From the NCBI RefSeq assembly GCF_030287445.1, contig NZ_JASVWB010000002.1:1-64000 (forward strand): a stretch of 64,000 nt of DNA. Reading direction: 5' to 3'. The notes under the pieces were generated by a model that saw only the letters and a list, made by a program, of their open reading frames with translations, was not told the origin of the DNA and ran no database searches. Below are positions 18,454-27,960 of this stretch, piece after piece. How positions within the stretch are numbered: position 1 is the first letter of the stretch; each line of letters opens with the position of its first letter. Source of the stretch: Streptomyces sp. ALI-76-A (GTDB lineage Bacteria > Actinomycetota > Actinomycetes > Streptomycetales > Streptomycetaceae). The translations under genes and the position numbers were made by a program.

Positions 18454-19292
18454 CTAAGCAGGCTCAAGATGGCCCGGCGGCTGGCGGGCGAGATCGGTGC
18501 GGCATTCGGGGCAGTGCCGGCCATCGGCAGGCGGGGCGTGCTCGTAGAGGATGCCCAGGGTTCCGGTGACGGGTAGGCCGCAGCGCTCGCAGGGATCCGC
18601 CGGCTTGGGCACATCCGGCACCGCGGGTACGGGAGGGGTCGGGATGTCTCCCCACTTCGGTTGCTGTTGTTGCTGGTTGCGGAGGTGTTCCTCGCGGTGT
18701 TTGCGGTGTGCGACGTCGCGGTGGTGCCAGGCGCGGGGGTTGGCGAGGGCGTCGGTGAGGGTTTCCCACTGGCCGTGGCCGCAGCGCCACCGCACCGCCG
18801 CATGCGGTCCATGCCGTCGGAGGCGGGGCAGTGTGGTGAACATCAGGGGGATGGTGTCGGTGTAGTTGTGGTAGCCGTCCGGTGTCTCGTCGCTCAGGGT
18901 GTCCATGCGTTCGTACTGGCCGGACCAGATGACGCGAGTCAGCTCCAGCACGCGGTTCATCCGGTTCTTCAAAGCCTGCCCCCCGCGCGCGTGCCGGGAT
19001 TGAACACCACGGCGACGGGCGGGTGCCCCTCACGCTCAGTGGACGGGTAGAGCGTGCGCCACACCGGGACCTCGCGCCCCTGATGGTCTTTGGTGGTCAG
19101 GCGGAAGAAGCGCCGGTAGCGGTCGAACTTCGCCGCCAGGACCTCCGCGCTCTCGGTGCAGTTGTCGACCTCCAGCAACAGCACCGGCACACCCGCCTCC
19201 GGCGCGTGCAGAACCGCGTCCGTCTGCACGGTGGAGCGGCTGCGGCCCCCGGCCGGCAGATGATGCACCACCTCCGTGGACCAGGACGCCAC
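18454..19292 (-). pseudogene. Replication-relaxation family protein, N-truncated and frameshifted
   Basis: The N-terminal piece (19292-18969) reads SWSTEVVHHLP, then LLLEVDNCTESAEVLAAKFD and FNPGTRAGG. The C-terminal piece (18972-18454) continues with KNRMNRVLELTRVIWSGQYE, a Gln/Pro-rich linker and two Cys pairs (CERCGLPV, CPECRTDL). They join if one G is restored to the G run at about 19000-19005, so a single-base deletion separates them. The first 90 or so residues expected for the family are not visible upstream. Such proteins occur on actinobacterial plasmids and integrative elements. Confidence 0.7.
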
Positions 19293-19641
19293 CGACCCGA
19301 TCCCCGCCGGTTCCCCCCTTGGTCGCCCGCTCCTCCGACTGATAGTTGAGTCAGCCTATGTCCGCTGCGGCGATCAACCTTCAGTGGCACGGGACAGCCG
19401 GGGCGACGGCATGCGCTGGGCGTGGCTACGTTCCGTACGCAGCGCGCGCACGAAGCGAGATCACGAGTGTCACGCCCCATCCGAGAATCTCGCCTGGGAA
19501 GGGCCCTTGAACCCGGAAAGGGGACTTACGTGGATGTATTCGAGGTGGCGTGACGCTTTTCCCGGGGAGCGTGACAGGCCATGTCACGCTCATGTTCCGT
19601 CAGCGTGACATGGCCCGAGTTCGGTCTCGGGGCGGCGGCCA
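19293..19641. other. Gene-free stretch between a broken replication-relaxation gene and a coiled-coil gene
   Basis: No convincing coding region. The part near 19293-19360 still reads in frame with the replication-relaxation remnant (GRPRGEPAGIGSVA), so the gene once extended here. The rest holds the repeated AGCGTGACA motif cluster at 19567-19615 described separately. Confidence 0.5.
19567..19615. repeat. Three copies of a 14-bp motif, two forming a 12-bp-stem inverted repeat
   Basis: The motif AGCGTGACATGGCC occurs at 19602-19615. It occurs inverted at 19577-19590, and once more in direct orientation, one base shorter (AGCGTGACAGGCC), at 19568-19580. The last two copies form a perfect stem, CCATGTCACGCT against AGCGTGACATGG, with an 11-base loop (19579-19613). 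It lies 27 bp past the stop of the 321-residue gene, so it could be a terminator; the third copy points instead to a protein-binding site. Confidence 0.6.
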
Positions 19642-20607
19642 CTATCTCCAGCGCCGCAGCTCCCGCGTCAGCTCCTGGTGCCGCGCCGTACGGCGCGGCG
19701 CGCGGTGGCCGTCCGGCGGGGCGCCAAGGGCGACCACAGGATCGGTGACCTGGTAGGCGACCCGGTACGCGAGGACATCGGTCGCGGCGTCCATCCAGTC
19801 GTTGGCATTCCGGGAGGGGGCCATGGGGCCGAACGCGGTGACGAACCAGACCGGCAGCAGCTCCGCGCCGCTGAGCGCGTCGGAGAGACGGCTGCGCAGC
19901 CGAAGCCGCAGCTTCGTGTCCGCCCGCTGGCCTGCCTCGATCACCTTGGCCTTCTTCGCGCGCCGGGCGTCGTCCGCCTCAAGCTTCTGCCGGGCGTCCT
20001 CTGCGCTGATCCTCAGCGGACCGACCCGGCGGTGAGCGGCCTGGGCCTTGGGAGCGGACGACTTGAAGTCGAGTTCGGCCGCGTTCCGCTCGGGGTCGTC
20101 GGCCTGCGTGGTGGCCAGGATCGCGGCGGCGCGAAGAACTGCGGCACGGTGGCCGCCCCGTTCCTCCAAGGCCTGCTTGAGGTGGGCACCGGACAGCTTC
20201 AACCGGGAGCGCTCGTAGTCATCCAGCAAGCAGGCCTGCGCGTCGAGGCCCTTGTTCACGGTGACCGCCAGGGCGTGCACCTCACCGGCACGGTCCTCAT
20301 CGAGGTCGACGACGACAGCGCCCTCGGCTTGGCGCAGATACCGCTCCAGCGCCGCCACCCGGGTCACGAGCCGGTCTACGCTCCCGTCGACCGCCGAGAT
20401 ACGGTCACCGAGGTCGTTGTCGACCCGTTCGGTTTCTTCCTTCGCCTCCCGCAGGTCGTACTCGAGACTGTCGACCCGGCGGGGGATTTCCTCCAGCCGG
20501 CCGACGGCGTCCTCCACGTCCGACACCTGCGAACTCACCCCGGACAGGCTGGTTTCGAGGTCGTGGACCTTGCGGTCCAGGCTCGTGTACGACCCTTCCA
20601 CGCTCAC
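19642..20607 (-). CDS. Coiled-coil protein of unknown function
   Basis: 321 residues. The first 110 or so form a strong coiled coil with heptads (SLDRKVHDLETSLSGVSSQV, VDSLEYDLREAKEETERVDN). A charged helical middle follows, then a C-terminal globular part with a possible amphipathic segment (LLPVWFVTAFGPMAPS). No known catalytic motif is recognised. The GTG start at 20607 overlaps the stop of the upstream membrane protein (GTGA) and has a strong Shine-Dalgarno sequence (GGAAGGAGG), so the pair is one operon. The N-terminal helix may work as a tether or oligomerisation rod for the membrane partner. Confidence 0.7.
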   Translation of the reverse strand: MSVEGSYTSLDRKVHDLETSLSGVSSQVSDVEDAVGRLEEIPRRVDSLEYDLREAKEETERVDNDLGDRISAVDGSVDRLVTRVAALERYLRQAEGAVVVDLDEDRAGEVHALAVTVNKGLDAQACLLDDYERSRLKLSGAHLKQALEERGGHRAAVLRAAAILATTQADDPERNAAELDFKSSAPKAQAAHRRVGPLRISAEDARQKLEADDARRAKKAKVIEAGQRADTKLRLRLRSRLSDALSGAELLPVWFVTAFGPMAPSRNANDWMDAATDVLAYRVAYQVTDPVVALGAPPDGHRAPRRTARHQELTRELRRWR

Positions 20608-21155
20608 GCCGCCTCCTTCCTTTCCCGCGTGTGTGCGGCGTCGGCGTCGGTCACCAGGACGAAGCTGCCGGTCCAGCCGGCGACCGCGGCGATCCAGAAC
20701 CATCCGGACAGCACGTCGAAGACGAGCAGGGGCACCAGCACGGTGACCACCGCCAGGACGCCTGCCGCGACGCGCAGCTCCCGGTGCCCCTGGACCGGGG
20801 CCTCCATCCCGGTGGCCAGGAGACCGAACAGCACTTGGAAGACGCCGAGAGCGACCCAGCCCCAGCCGATCCATCCCATCAGCGGCGTCAGCGCGATCAA
20901 CAGGCCCCCAAGCACGTGGACCAGCGCTGACCAGGTGAGGATGGTCTTGCTGACCTGCCGGTGCGGATCTTCCCGTTTCGCCGGGGCCTGGGCTTCGTAC
21001 TCCAGCAGCGCCGATCCGGCCTTGACCAACTGCGCAAAGAGCGCCTCATAGCGCGGATGGTCTTCAGGCAGGCCCTGCAACTCGTGGAGGACCGAGCTGA
21101 TGTCCTCCTGGAGGTCGGCGACCTTCCCGGTTATCTCGTGATCGATCTCGCCCAC
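20604..21155 (-). CDS. Four-helix membrane protein of unknown function
   Basis: 183 residues. The cytoplasmic N-terminal helix (IDHEITGKVADLQEDISSVL) is followed by four hydrophobic segments: LVHVLGGLLIALTPLMG, GWVALGVFQVLFGLLATG, VAAGVLAVVTVLVPLLVFDV and WFWIAAVAGWTGSFVLV. The C-terminus is short and charged. The GTG at 21155 has AGGGGG six bases upstream; a longer frame to 21218 is less likely. It is co-translated with the coiled-coil protein through a GTGA overlap. No family is recognised. Confidence 0.7.
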   Translation of the reverse strand: MGEIDHEITGKVADLQEDISSVLHELQGLPEDHPRYEALFAQLVKAGSALLEYEAQAPAKREDPHRQVSKTILTWSALVHVLGGLLIALTPLMGWIGWGWVALGVFQVLFGLLATGMEAPVQGHRELRVAAGVLAVVTVLVPLLVFDVLSGWFWIAAVAGWTGSFVLVTDADAAHTRERKEAA

Positions 21156-21734
21156 TCGTACCCCCTGTGACGACGTGCTGCCGGAACGCTTTCCGGCAAC
21201 GGCCCGCACCAGCCGCAAACCGATCGACCGTACCGGCCTGCGTCCGCAGTGAGCTGGGCAATGATCAGAAGTGGCCGAATCCGCGCTGCTCCCCCACCCG
21301 CATCCGGCTTCCCGCGCCAGGGCGGTCCCGTGGTGCCCCGACCGCGACGACGGCCTCGTGCTCCTGGCGCTCGTTCACGCCGGGCTGCCCTCAGCGTCGG
21401 CCTGCTCGGTGGCGCGGGTGCGGCGAGGTCGGCACCGGCCTTGGGGTCGGCGGCGGCGAGTCGGGCCAGCCGCGAACGCCAGCTGGTCGACGCGGGCGGC
21501 TGGGACCAGGTGGGCAAGTTCGGCGAGCAGCGCGGCGCTTCCAACACCCCACGTCAGTAGTCGTTTTTCATGCCGTCGCCTACGCTGACCAGGCGTTTTC
21601 AACCTCGAACGTGGCGATCACGGCTTCGTGCCTGGCGTGACGTCGCCGAGTCCGCCGAGTCTGCTCTCAGGGTCGGGTACGCGGTCCGGTCAGAGTCGGG
21701 TGCGCTGCCACGGCCATCGGCGCCGTTGGGTGCG

Positions 21735-21837
21735 CGCGACCGCGGCCCGTGCCACCGCAAGGTTGCTGCGGCTGTTGAGGGTGTGGGGGTGATCGGGTCC
21801 CAGGACGCGTTCGCGGTCGAGGTTCTTCAGCGGTGCT
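21735..21837 (-). pseudogene. Tetratricopeptide (NB-ARC/TPR-type) fragment
   Basis: The minus strand reads PLKNLDRERVLGPDHPHTLN followed by SRSNLAVARAAV, one TPR unit of the kind found in large Streptomyces NB-ARC/TPR or CHAT proteins. The frame is lost on both sides. Confidence 0.5.
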
Positions 21838-21916
21838 GCTCCGGGGTGAGTACGGCTTCGGCAATTGCGTCATGCGGTTTGGGCTGCAGCGGGGGCGTGA
21901 TCCCCGCGCGCGCTGT

Positions 21917-21960
21917 GCGTGGTGGACCTCAACGGGGTTACGTTCATGGACTCCGACGCC
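21917..21960 (+). pseudogene. STAS-domain remnant
   Basis: VVDLNGVTFMDSDA matches the heart of a STAS anti-sigma antagonist domain (compare VVDLSGVTFMDSAG in the intact gene at 38788). Only this block survives; the flanks do not continue the fold. Confidence 0.4.
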
Positions 21961-22300
21961 GCCCGGCGGGCCCTGTCCCCCCTGTTCTGGACGCACGTGT
22001 ACCCCTACGGCCGGTTCGAGCTGGCCATGAACTGCCGCCTCGACCTCGCCGCAGCGGCCCCGGTTCCCGAGTCCCGCACGGCGCCCGATCCTGGCACTGC
22101 CCTCGCTGGAGCCCGCAATCAGCGGAGAGCGCCAGATCGGCGAAGCCGTCTGCCAGATCGTGTCCATCGTTCACTGATGGCCACTGCGCGCCGAGGCCCA
22201 TTACGCTGGTGTGACGGCAGACCGACATCACGCATTCAAGTTCAGAAGCCTGCGCCAACGGACGAGGGGACAGGCGACGCCGGTGAACGCATGGGAGTGG

Positions 22301-22876
22301 TCAGTCGGCAAGGCTTGAGCTATTGCGTTTGTTGGCGAGGAAGCGTGCCTTCTTCTCGCGGTTTCCACACGTGTTCATGTCGCACCATTTTCGCGTGCCG
22401 CCTCGGCTGGTGTCCACGAAAGCGGCTCGACACGTGGGCGATGCACACAAGGAGATCTTTCCCTCTCGCTCTCCCGCAAGAAGACTGATTGCATCGGCGG
22501 CGATCACGCTGAGCGCATCTTCTACGGAAGAAGAGCTCAGCCGCCATTTCCGGCCACCGTCGGACGTCAAGATCGCCGAGGCCAAACCCTGAGTACTGCA
22601 GTCATTGATGACTTGGACGGCTGAAGAGGGAAGCGGGTTCCGGTTTGCAACGGCGGTGGCAGCTGCATGAATTGATTCCCTTAGCTCTCGAGCCCGGTCG
22701 AGCTGGGACTGGACGCAGGAGTCGACCACGAGTCCATTGACCGCCAACCAGTCTGTGAGCCGAGAGGGCACAGGAATGCGCTCCAGTGTTTCACCATAAC
22801 GCTCTGACAGGGTTCCCGTGAAGCTGGTCGCCAGCACTTTACCCAGGCGAAATTCAGGAAAATAAACAGTAACCAC
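22301..22876 (-). CDS. CGNR zinc-finger / ABATE-type putative transcriptional regulator
   Basis: 191 residues. The N-terminal ABATE-like ligand domain (about 10-130) is followed by the C-terminal CGNR zinc finger: CASPTCRAAFVDTSRGG with Cys pair, then WCDMNTCGNREKKARFLAN. The family is a stress-linked regulator type with the finger thought to bind DNA. The GTG at 22876 follows only two bases after an operator-like repeat. It is divergent from a LysE-type exporter, a common pairing that suggests it controls that gene and itself. GC content here is visibly lower than in neighbouring genes, which suggests horizontal transfer of the pair. Confidence 0.8.
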   Translation of the reverse strand: MVTVYFPEFRLGKVLATSFTGTLSERYGETLERIPVPSRLTDWLAVNGLVVDSCVQSQLDRARELRESIHAAATAVANRNPLPSSAVQVINDCSTQGLASAILTSDGGRKWRLSSSSVEDALSVIAADAISLLAGEREGKISLCASPTCRAAFVDTSRGGTRKWCDMNTCGNREKKARFLANKRNSSSLAD

Positions 22877-22878
22877 GG

Positions 22879-22937
22879 AACCACCTTAGTCGGTTGCCAT
22901 CTGAAGTGCAAACATGTTAGAACCGTCCTAGGTGGTT
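22879..22937. promoter_or_regulatory. Twin 17-bp operators between the CGNR and LysE genes
   Basis: Two near-palindromes of form AACC-N9-GGTT: AACCACCTTAGTCGGTT (22879-22895) and AACCGTCCTAGGTGGTT (22921-22937). In opposite orientation they match at 14 of 17 positions. Their starts are 42 bp apart, four helical turns, so bound proteins would face the same side. The first abuts the CGNR start codon, as expected for autorepression. Confidence 0.6.
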
Positions 22938-23080
22938 CTGCGTCGACTTGACGGTCCCATGGGATCCTCCCAGGTCAGCAGCAGGTGTCCGGCCACCGAC
23001 TGGGGCGACTCGGCGCGGATCGAGCACTACCGACGTCGAGGGCTCCTGGCACGCCATGCCAAAGCCGGAGGTAGTTGACG

Positions 23081-23704
23081 ATGGTGGATTTAGCGGTACT
23101 GCCGAGCTATATTGCGGTGATCCTGCTCTTCCTCGCTCCGCCCGGGCCCGATATGGCCTACATGCTCGCAGTGGGCCTTGAAGGTGGCCGCCTGTCCGCG
23201 CTGAGAGCCATCCTCGGCATAGGAACAGGTATGAGTGTCTATGCCGCCGCCGCCGTCGCCGGGATAGGAGAGATCACCCGATCGCACCCATCGGTGCTTG
23301 ATGCGGTGAGAATGCTGGGTGCAGCGTATCTACTGTGGTTGGCGTACCTGACAATGCGACGTGCACGTCGCGCGATCAACGGACACAGCGATATCGCGAC
23401 AGGTACATGGTATCTGCGAGGAGTGTTAGTCAGCCTGACGAACCCGAAAATAATTCTCTTTTACCTCGCAGTGCTCCCGCAGTTCATTGGGAGTGCAGAG
23501 AATCCCGAATTGCAGATGACCCTTCTCGGCGCAATCAACGTCCTAATGGAGGTAATTCTTTACGGGTGCATTGGGCTGTTGTCGGGATTTTTTCAAGCGC
23601 GAGTCACCGGCTCGACAAAAGCGACGGCTGCGCTGAATTATGCTGCATGCTCCGTTTATATTGTGCTGGCATCGGCGATCACTCTCGAGATTCTCTTGGC
23701 CTAA
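23081..23704 (+). CDS. LysE/RhtB-family amino-acid or metabolite exporter
   Basis: 207 residues with about six membrane segments. The family signature APPGPDMAYMLAVGL is at the N-terminus, followed by AILGIGTGMSVYA and SLTNPKIILFYLAVLPQFI. It probably exports amino acids or related small compounds across the membrane. The ATG at 23081 has GGAGG nine bases before it. It is divergent from the CGNR gene with the twin operators between. Its stop codon touches the left end of an IS1380-type element. Base composition is lower in GC than the window average. Confidence 0.85.
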   Translation: MVDLAVLPSYIAVILLFLAPPGPDMAYMLAVGLEGGRLSALRAILGIGTGMSVYAAAAVAGIGEITRSHPSVLDAVRMLGAAYLLWLAYLTMRRARRAINGHSDIATGTWYLRGVLVSLTNPKIILFYLAVLPQFIGSAENPELQMTLLGAINVLMEVILYGCIGLLSGFFQARVTGSTKATAALNYAACSVYIVLASAITLEILLA

Positions 23705-25359
23705 CCTCGCGCTTTCATGAAGCGTGCTGTCCGGCAGATGATCAGGCAAGCAGAAAGTGCCCCTGAACAGCGAGAATGAGGATTGCTGACGTCCTTGTTC
23801 CCGCCCCTGTCGGAGGCACTTTCCAGGTGAAGAAGCCTATCGGGTCCTATCCCCATGTCCTTGTCCGGGATGACGGCCGGGCCGTGGTCTCGCAGGCCGG
23901 TTCGGTTCTGCTGGTCGAAACGGTCCGCAAGACCGGCCTCGACCAGGCCATATCCGCAGCACTCGCACCCGGGCGAGCCGCGGGCCGTCCATGACCCAGG
24001 CAAGATACTCGTGGATCTTGCGATGGCGGTCGCGCTCGGCGGGGACTGCCTCGCCGACATCGCGATGCTGCGGGCCGAGCCGGCCGTATTCGGGCCGGCG
24101 CCTCCGACCCGACGGTCTCCCGTCTGGTCGACATCCTCGCCACCGCGGGCAAGGAAGCACTGACCGCGATCCGCTCCGCACGATCCGAAGTACGCCAACA
24201 CGGCTGGACGTTGGCCGGAAATCGGGCACCGAACACCGGTGGCCAGGTGATCGTTGATCTGGACGGAGTCCTGGTCGTCTCCCACTCCGACAAGCAGGAT
24301 GCCGCCCCGACCTGGAAGAAGACATACGGTCACCACCCGCTGATGGGGTTCGTCGACCACGGGCCGGGCGGGACCGGCGAACCCGTCGCCGCTCTGCTCA
24401 GGCCCGGGAACGCGGGCTCGAACACTGCCGCCGACCACATCGAGGCCACGCGCCTCGCCCTGACCCAACTGCCGAAGAAGTACCGGCGCGGGCGGCAGAC
24501 CCTGATTCGCTGCGACTCCGCAGGAGGCACCCACGAATTCGTGGCCTGGCTCGCCCGGCGCGGACGCTGGCTGTCCTACTCCGTCGGCATGGTGATCACC
24601 GGGGCCATCCACCAGCACGTCCTGAAAATCCCCGCATCGGCCTGGACCCCGGCCCTCGAGACCGGCGGCGAGGTCCGCGACGGAGCATGGGTCGCCGAAC
24701 TCACCGGCGACATCCTTCAAGGCTGGCCGAAGGGCATGCGGCTGATCGTCCGCAAGGAACGGCCGCATCCCGGTGCCCAGTTGAGAATCACGGATGCGGA
24801 CGGCATGCGGATCACCTGCTTTGCTACCAACACCGCCGGCCGTCCCATCGCCGAACTCGAGCTCCGTCACCGGCTGCGGGCCCGGGCCGAGGACCGCATC
24901 CGAGCTGCCGCGCGACGGGCCTGCGGAACCTGCCCCTGCACGACACCGCACAGAACAAGGTCTGGCTGGAGATCGTCCAGATCGCTCTCGACCTGCTGGC
25001 CTGGATGCCCATGCTCGCCCTGACCGGCCAGACCCGGCTCTGGGAACCCCGCCGCCTCCGCTTCCGCCTGTTCTCCGCAGCCGCCCAGCTCGTCACCACC
25101 GGCCCGCGCCGCATCCTCCGCCTCGCCCGCCACTGGCCCTGGACCCGGGAGATCACAGACGCCCTCGCACGGCTCGCACTCCTGCCGAACCCCGGCTGAC
25201 CAGACCTTCCCGCCTCTACGAGGGAACCAGTCCAGACCGGAGCAGTGGAACCCGGCGTCCACCCGAGACGACACTCGGGCTTTCGGCCTGCCCACCACGA
25301 GCCACAGAAAGCGAAACGGCCCACCGACTCCGTCGGCGGACCGTCACGAAAGATCGAGG
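23705..25359 (+). mobile_element. IS1380-family element, degenerate
   Basis: Imperfect inverted ends CCTCG..CTTTC (23705-) and its complement GAAAG.CGAGG (-25359) bracket a broken transposase gene. Flanks CTAA and CTAG may be a decayed 4-bp target duplication. It has inserted immediately after the LysE stop codon. Confidence 0.6.
23827..25199 (+). pseudogene. IS1380-family transposase with three frameshifts
   Basis: Successive frames read KKPIGSYPHVLVRDDGRAVV, then VHDPGKILVDLAMAVALGGD, then VIVDLDGVLVVSHSDKQDAA through LIRCDSAGGTHEFV, and finally NKVWLEIVQIALDLLAWMPM to the stop at 25199. Frame changes fall near 23975, 24105 and 24911. All parts of an IS1380 transposase, including the acidic catalytic segments, can be recognised, but no full protein can be made. 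Confidence 0.85.
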
Positions 25360-25375
25360 CTAGAGAGCACTGTGG

Positions 25376-26611
25376 TCACGGCTGCTGCTTTGTGCGGCCG
25401 GCTGAGGCTTGTTGGGCGTCCGCGCCGGAGCTGACGTGTCGTTGGGTCTCCTGGGGACCGTGCCAGTCCAGGCACATCACGGTGGCATCGTCTTCGAGCC
25501 GGCCGCCGGCAGCGTCACGGACTGCGGACGTCAGCATCAACGCGGTCTCCCGCGGGTGCAGGCCCCGGGTGCGCTCCAGCAGGGCGCGCAGGTCGACCCT
25601 CTCCCCGTGCCGTTCGACCATGCCGTCGGTGAACAGGAGCAGACGGTCACCGGGGCGCAGATCGAGGTCCTGAACGCGGTAGGGGAGGGTCGCGAACTCG
25701 GACAGCCCGAAGGGATGGTCCACCTCGCAGGTAATCACCTCCACAGCGCCCTCACGCATCCGCAGCGGCCAGGGGTGTCCCGCGTTGACGAGCTGGGCCC
25801 GCCCGGTGCGGAGATTGATGCGCAGCAGCTGCCCCGTGGCGTGCCCTTGGCCGTGCTCGACCAGGGCCTGGTCGGCGCGGTGCGCCTGTTCGGCCAGGCC
25901 GGCTCCGGCTCGGCGGGCGCCGCGCAGGGCACTCACCAATACTGTGGCGGCCAGGGCGGCGTCGATGTCGTGGCCCATGGGATCGGTCACCGACACGTGC
26001 AGCGCGTCCCGGTCCAGGGTGTAGTCGAAGGTGTCGCCGCTGAGGTCTTCGGACGGCTCCAGGCTCCCGCACAGGGTGAACTGCGCGGCCTCGCACGACA
26101 ATGACAGAGGGAGCAGCTGGTACTGGATCTCTGCCGCCAGCGTGGGCGGCCTGGAGCGTTTCCCCCAGGTGTAGAAGTCGGTGAAACGCCCGTTGGCGAT
26201 CACGATGTAGGCCAGGACATGGGCGGCTTCCCCGACCTCATCTAGGACGTCCTCGCCAGGTGCGGCAGGCAGGAGCAGCTCCAGCAGCCCGATCGCATCC
26301 CCCCGGTTGGTGACCGGCACGATCAGCCGCTGCCCCTGACCGGTCGCCTCCTGATACAGCCGCTGCGTACGGATCACCTCCTCGTAGACGCTGCCGAACA
26401 AGGGGATCCGCTCCACTTCCCGCCCGTCCTCCGCTGGGGCGGTCGACAGCCGCGCCACCGCCTTCCCCGTCAGGTCCACGATGAGGAAAGAGACCTTCGT
26501 AGCCTCGAAACGCCGCCGCAGGTCCTCCGCGATCACGTCCACCGCATCCACCGGCGCGGCCGTCTCCGCTGCCGTCAGCAACCGGGGAAGTCCACTCTGC
26601 CCACCACTCAC
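25376..26611 (-). CDS. GAF-SpoIIE (PP2C-type) serine/threonine phosphatase
   Basis: 411 residues. The N-terminal GAF-like sensor is at about 20-170. The SpoIIE/PP2C phosphatase domain spans about 200-390, with metal-binding acidic residues in [28 protein letters not shown] and [13 protein letters not shown]. Such enzymes dephosphorylate STAS anti-sigma antagonists in partner-switching cascades; a STAS gene and a broken anti-sigma ATPase lie 12-13 kb away. The GTG at 26611 gives the usual N-terminus ([12 protein letters not shown]) and has AAGGGA upstream; a longer frame to 26704 cannot be excluded. The C-terminal 20 residues are low complexity. Confidence 0.82.
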   Translation of the reverse strand: MSGGQSGLPRLLTAAETAAPVDAVDVIAEDLRRRFEATKVSFLIVDLTGKAVARLSTAPAEDGREVERIPLFGSVYEEVIRTQRLYQEATGQGQRLIVPVTNRGDAIGLLELLLPAAPGEDVLDEVGEAAHVLAYIVIANGRFTDFYTWGKRSRPPTLAAEIQYQLLPLSLSCEAAQFTLCGSLEPSEDLSGDTFDYTLDRDALHVSVTDPMGHDIDAALAATVLVSALRGARRAGAGLAEQAHRADQALVEHGQGHATGQLLRINLRTGRAQLVNAGHPWPLRMREGAVEVITCEVDHPFGLSEFATLPYRVQDLDLRPGDRLLLFTDGMVERHGERVDLRALLERTRGLHPRETALMLTSAVRDAAGGRLEDDATVMCLDWHGPQETQRHVSSGADAQQASAGRTKQQP

Positions 26612-26839
26612 GACCGCAGTTCCCTTCCACCCGCCCCGCCTACCAGCAAGAGAATCACCACGGCGAGCGTCAACCCATGAAAAGTAACAATAAGGGCCGA
26701 TCATGGCGTTATGTGTTCATAGAAGTGAGTTTGTTTCCCGGCGTCCACTCGCTGACGCGGCCGTCGCGAATGCTCCAGCCGCGAACTCGACGAAGGGGTG
26801 GCCGCCTCTGCCCCGCTGTTGGGCAGCAAAGCCGAGACG

Positions 26840-27025
26840 ATCACAGGTGCCCCAGTCCAGATCAAGGGGTCTATGGCTCATGAGACATGGCAAAGTCTGG
26901 AGAAGGACGGGTTCCGGGCCCTGCTCTCCGTGGACGCGGGCCGGGTGGTGCTGCGCTCCAGGCGCGGCACCGAGATGGGGCAGTCGTTTCCGGAGGTTGT
27001 GGGCGAGGCCGTGCATCTGCCGCGC
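26840..27025 (+). pseudogene. ATP-dependent DNA ligase N-terminal fragment
   Basis: SLEKDGFRALLSVDAGRVVL followed by RSRRGTEMGQSFPEVV matches the adenylation domain just after the nucleotide-binding motif of LigC/LigD-type ligases (ExKxDGxRA); the first residues are altered so the active-site Lys motif reads SLEKDGF. At about 27030-27050 the frame runs into nhaA sequence. The C-terminal part of a ligase lies 4.4 kb downstream on the same strand. Confidence 0.55.
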
Positions 27026-27044
27026 TGGTCGTACGGGACGCCGC

Positions 27045-27787
27045 GGGCCGCCGCGCTCTTCTTCACCTCCGACCTCAACTACTGGGCACTCGCCGGGCCC
27101 TGGCCGGGCTGGTCGTCTTCTACCTGCTGCAGCGGCTGCGGGTGCGCGGCTGGTGGTGGTACCTGCCGCTCGGCGTGACGGTCTGGGCGCTGATGTACAA
27201 CGGCGGCATCCACGCCACCGTCGCCGGCGTCCCCGTGGGCCTGATCCTGCGCACCACCCGCGACGAGGGCGAACAGGCCTCGCCCGGCGAACGCACCGGG
27301 CACCTGCTGCACCCGCTGTCCGCCGGGATCTGTGTGCCGCTGTTCGCGCTGTTCGCCGCCGGGGTCAGCGTCTCCGGCGACGCGCTGGGCAAGGTGCTCA
27401 CCACCCCCGAGCCCCTCGGCGTGGTCATCGGCCTGCTCGCGGGCAAGATCCTCGGCATTTTCGCCGGCACCTACCTGGCCGCCCGCTTCACCCGCGCCCA
27501 GCTCACCCCGAGCTGGCCTGGCCTGATGTCTTCGGTCTCGCCACGCCGGCCAGCATCGGGTTCACCGTCGCGCTGCTCATCGGCGAACTCGCCTTCCCCG
27601 GCACCGCCACCGGCGAGCCGTCAAGGCCGCCGTCCTCATCGCCTCCCTGGCCGCGGCCCTGCTGGCCGCCCTGCTCCTGCGCCGCCGGAACACCGTCTAC
27701 CGGCGCCTGTACGAGGAGGAGAACATCGACGAGGACGCCGACGGCATCCCCGACATCTACCAGCGCACCCCGGGCAGCGGCGCATGA
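27045..27787 (+). pseudogene. nhaA: Na+/H+ antiporter NhaA, N-truncated with three frameshifts
   Basis: Pieces read FFTSDLNYWALAG, GLVVFYLLQRLRVRGWWWYL through GGIHATVAGVPVGLILRTT, SVSGDALGKVLTTPEPLGVV, ELAWPDVFGLATPASIGFTV and finally LRRRNTVYRRLYEEENIDED with the stop at 27787. Frames change near 27100, 27512 and 27612, each time as if one base were missing. The first third of the antiporter is absent, replaced by a DNA ligase fragment. It is a dead gene. Confidence 0.85.
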
Positions 27788-27960
27788 CACCACCACGCGC
27801 GCACCGCCCACTGGCAACCGCAGCGGCATGGCTCCTGATCTGCGTACTGGCCACCGTGGCCCTCATCCTCACCACACCCGCCTGGGGCAAGACGCTTTGG
27901 CTGATCGCTGCCGCCGCCGCCCTGAGCACCGCTGTCCAGTACGCGCGGCGCGCACGGTGA
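27784..27960 (+). CDS. Small two-helix membrane protein downstream of nhaA
   Basis: 58 residues with two hydrophobic segments (TAAAWLLICVLATVALILTT and TLWLIAAAAALSTAVQYA) and a basic C-terminus. Its ATG overlaps the nhaA stop (ATGA), so it belonged to the nhaA operon. The function is unknown. With the upstream gene dead its expression is doubtful. Confidence 0.5.
   Translation: MTPPRAHRPLATAAAWLLICVLATVALILTTPAWGKTLWLIAAAAALSTAVQYARRAR

Larger units (their letters stand above)
21156..22300. other. Remnant-rich stretch without an intact gene
   Basis: About 1.1 kb in which only fragments can be read: a possible pair of tiny overlapping minus-strand frames (21602-21375 and 21378-21265, joined by GTGA), a TPR piece and a STAS-like piece. 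Reading frames change repeatedly, so I treat it as decayed sequence. Confidence 0.45.

Noticed and set aside
23705..25359. IS1380 element as an active insertion sequence
   Set aside because: The transposase needs three frame corrections and the ends are imperfect.
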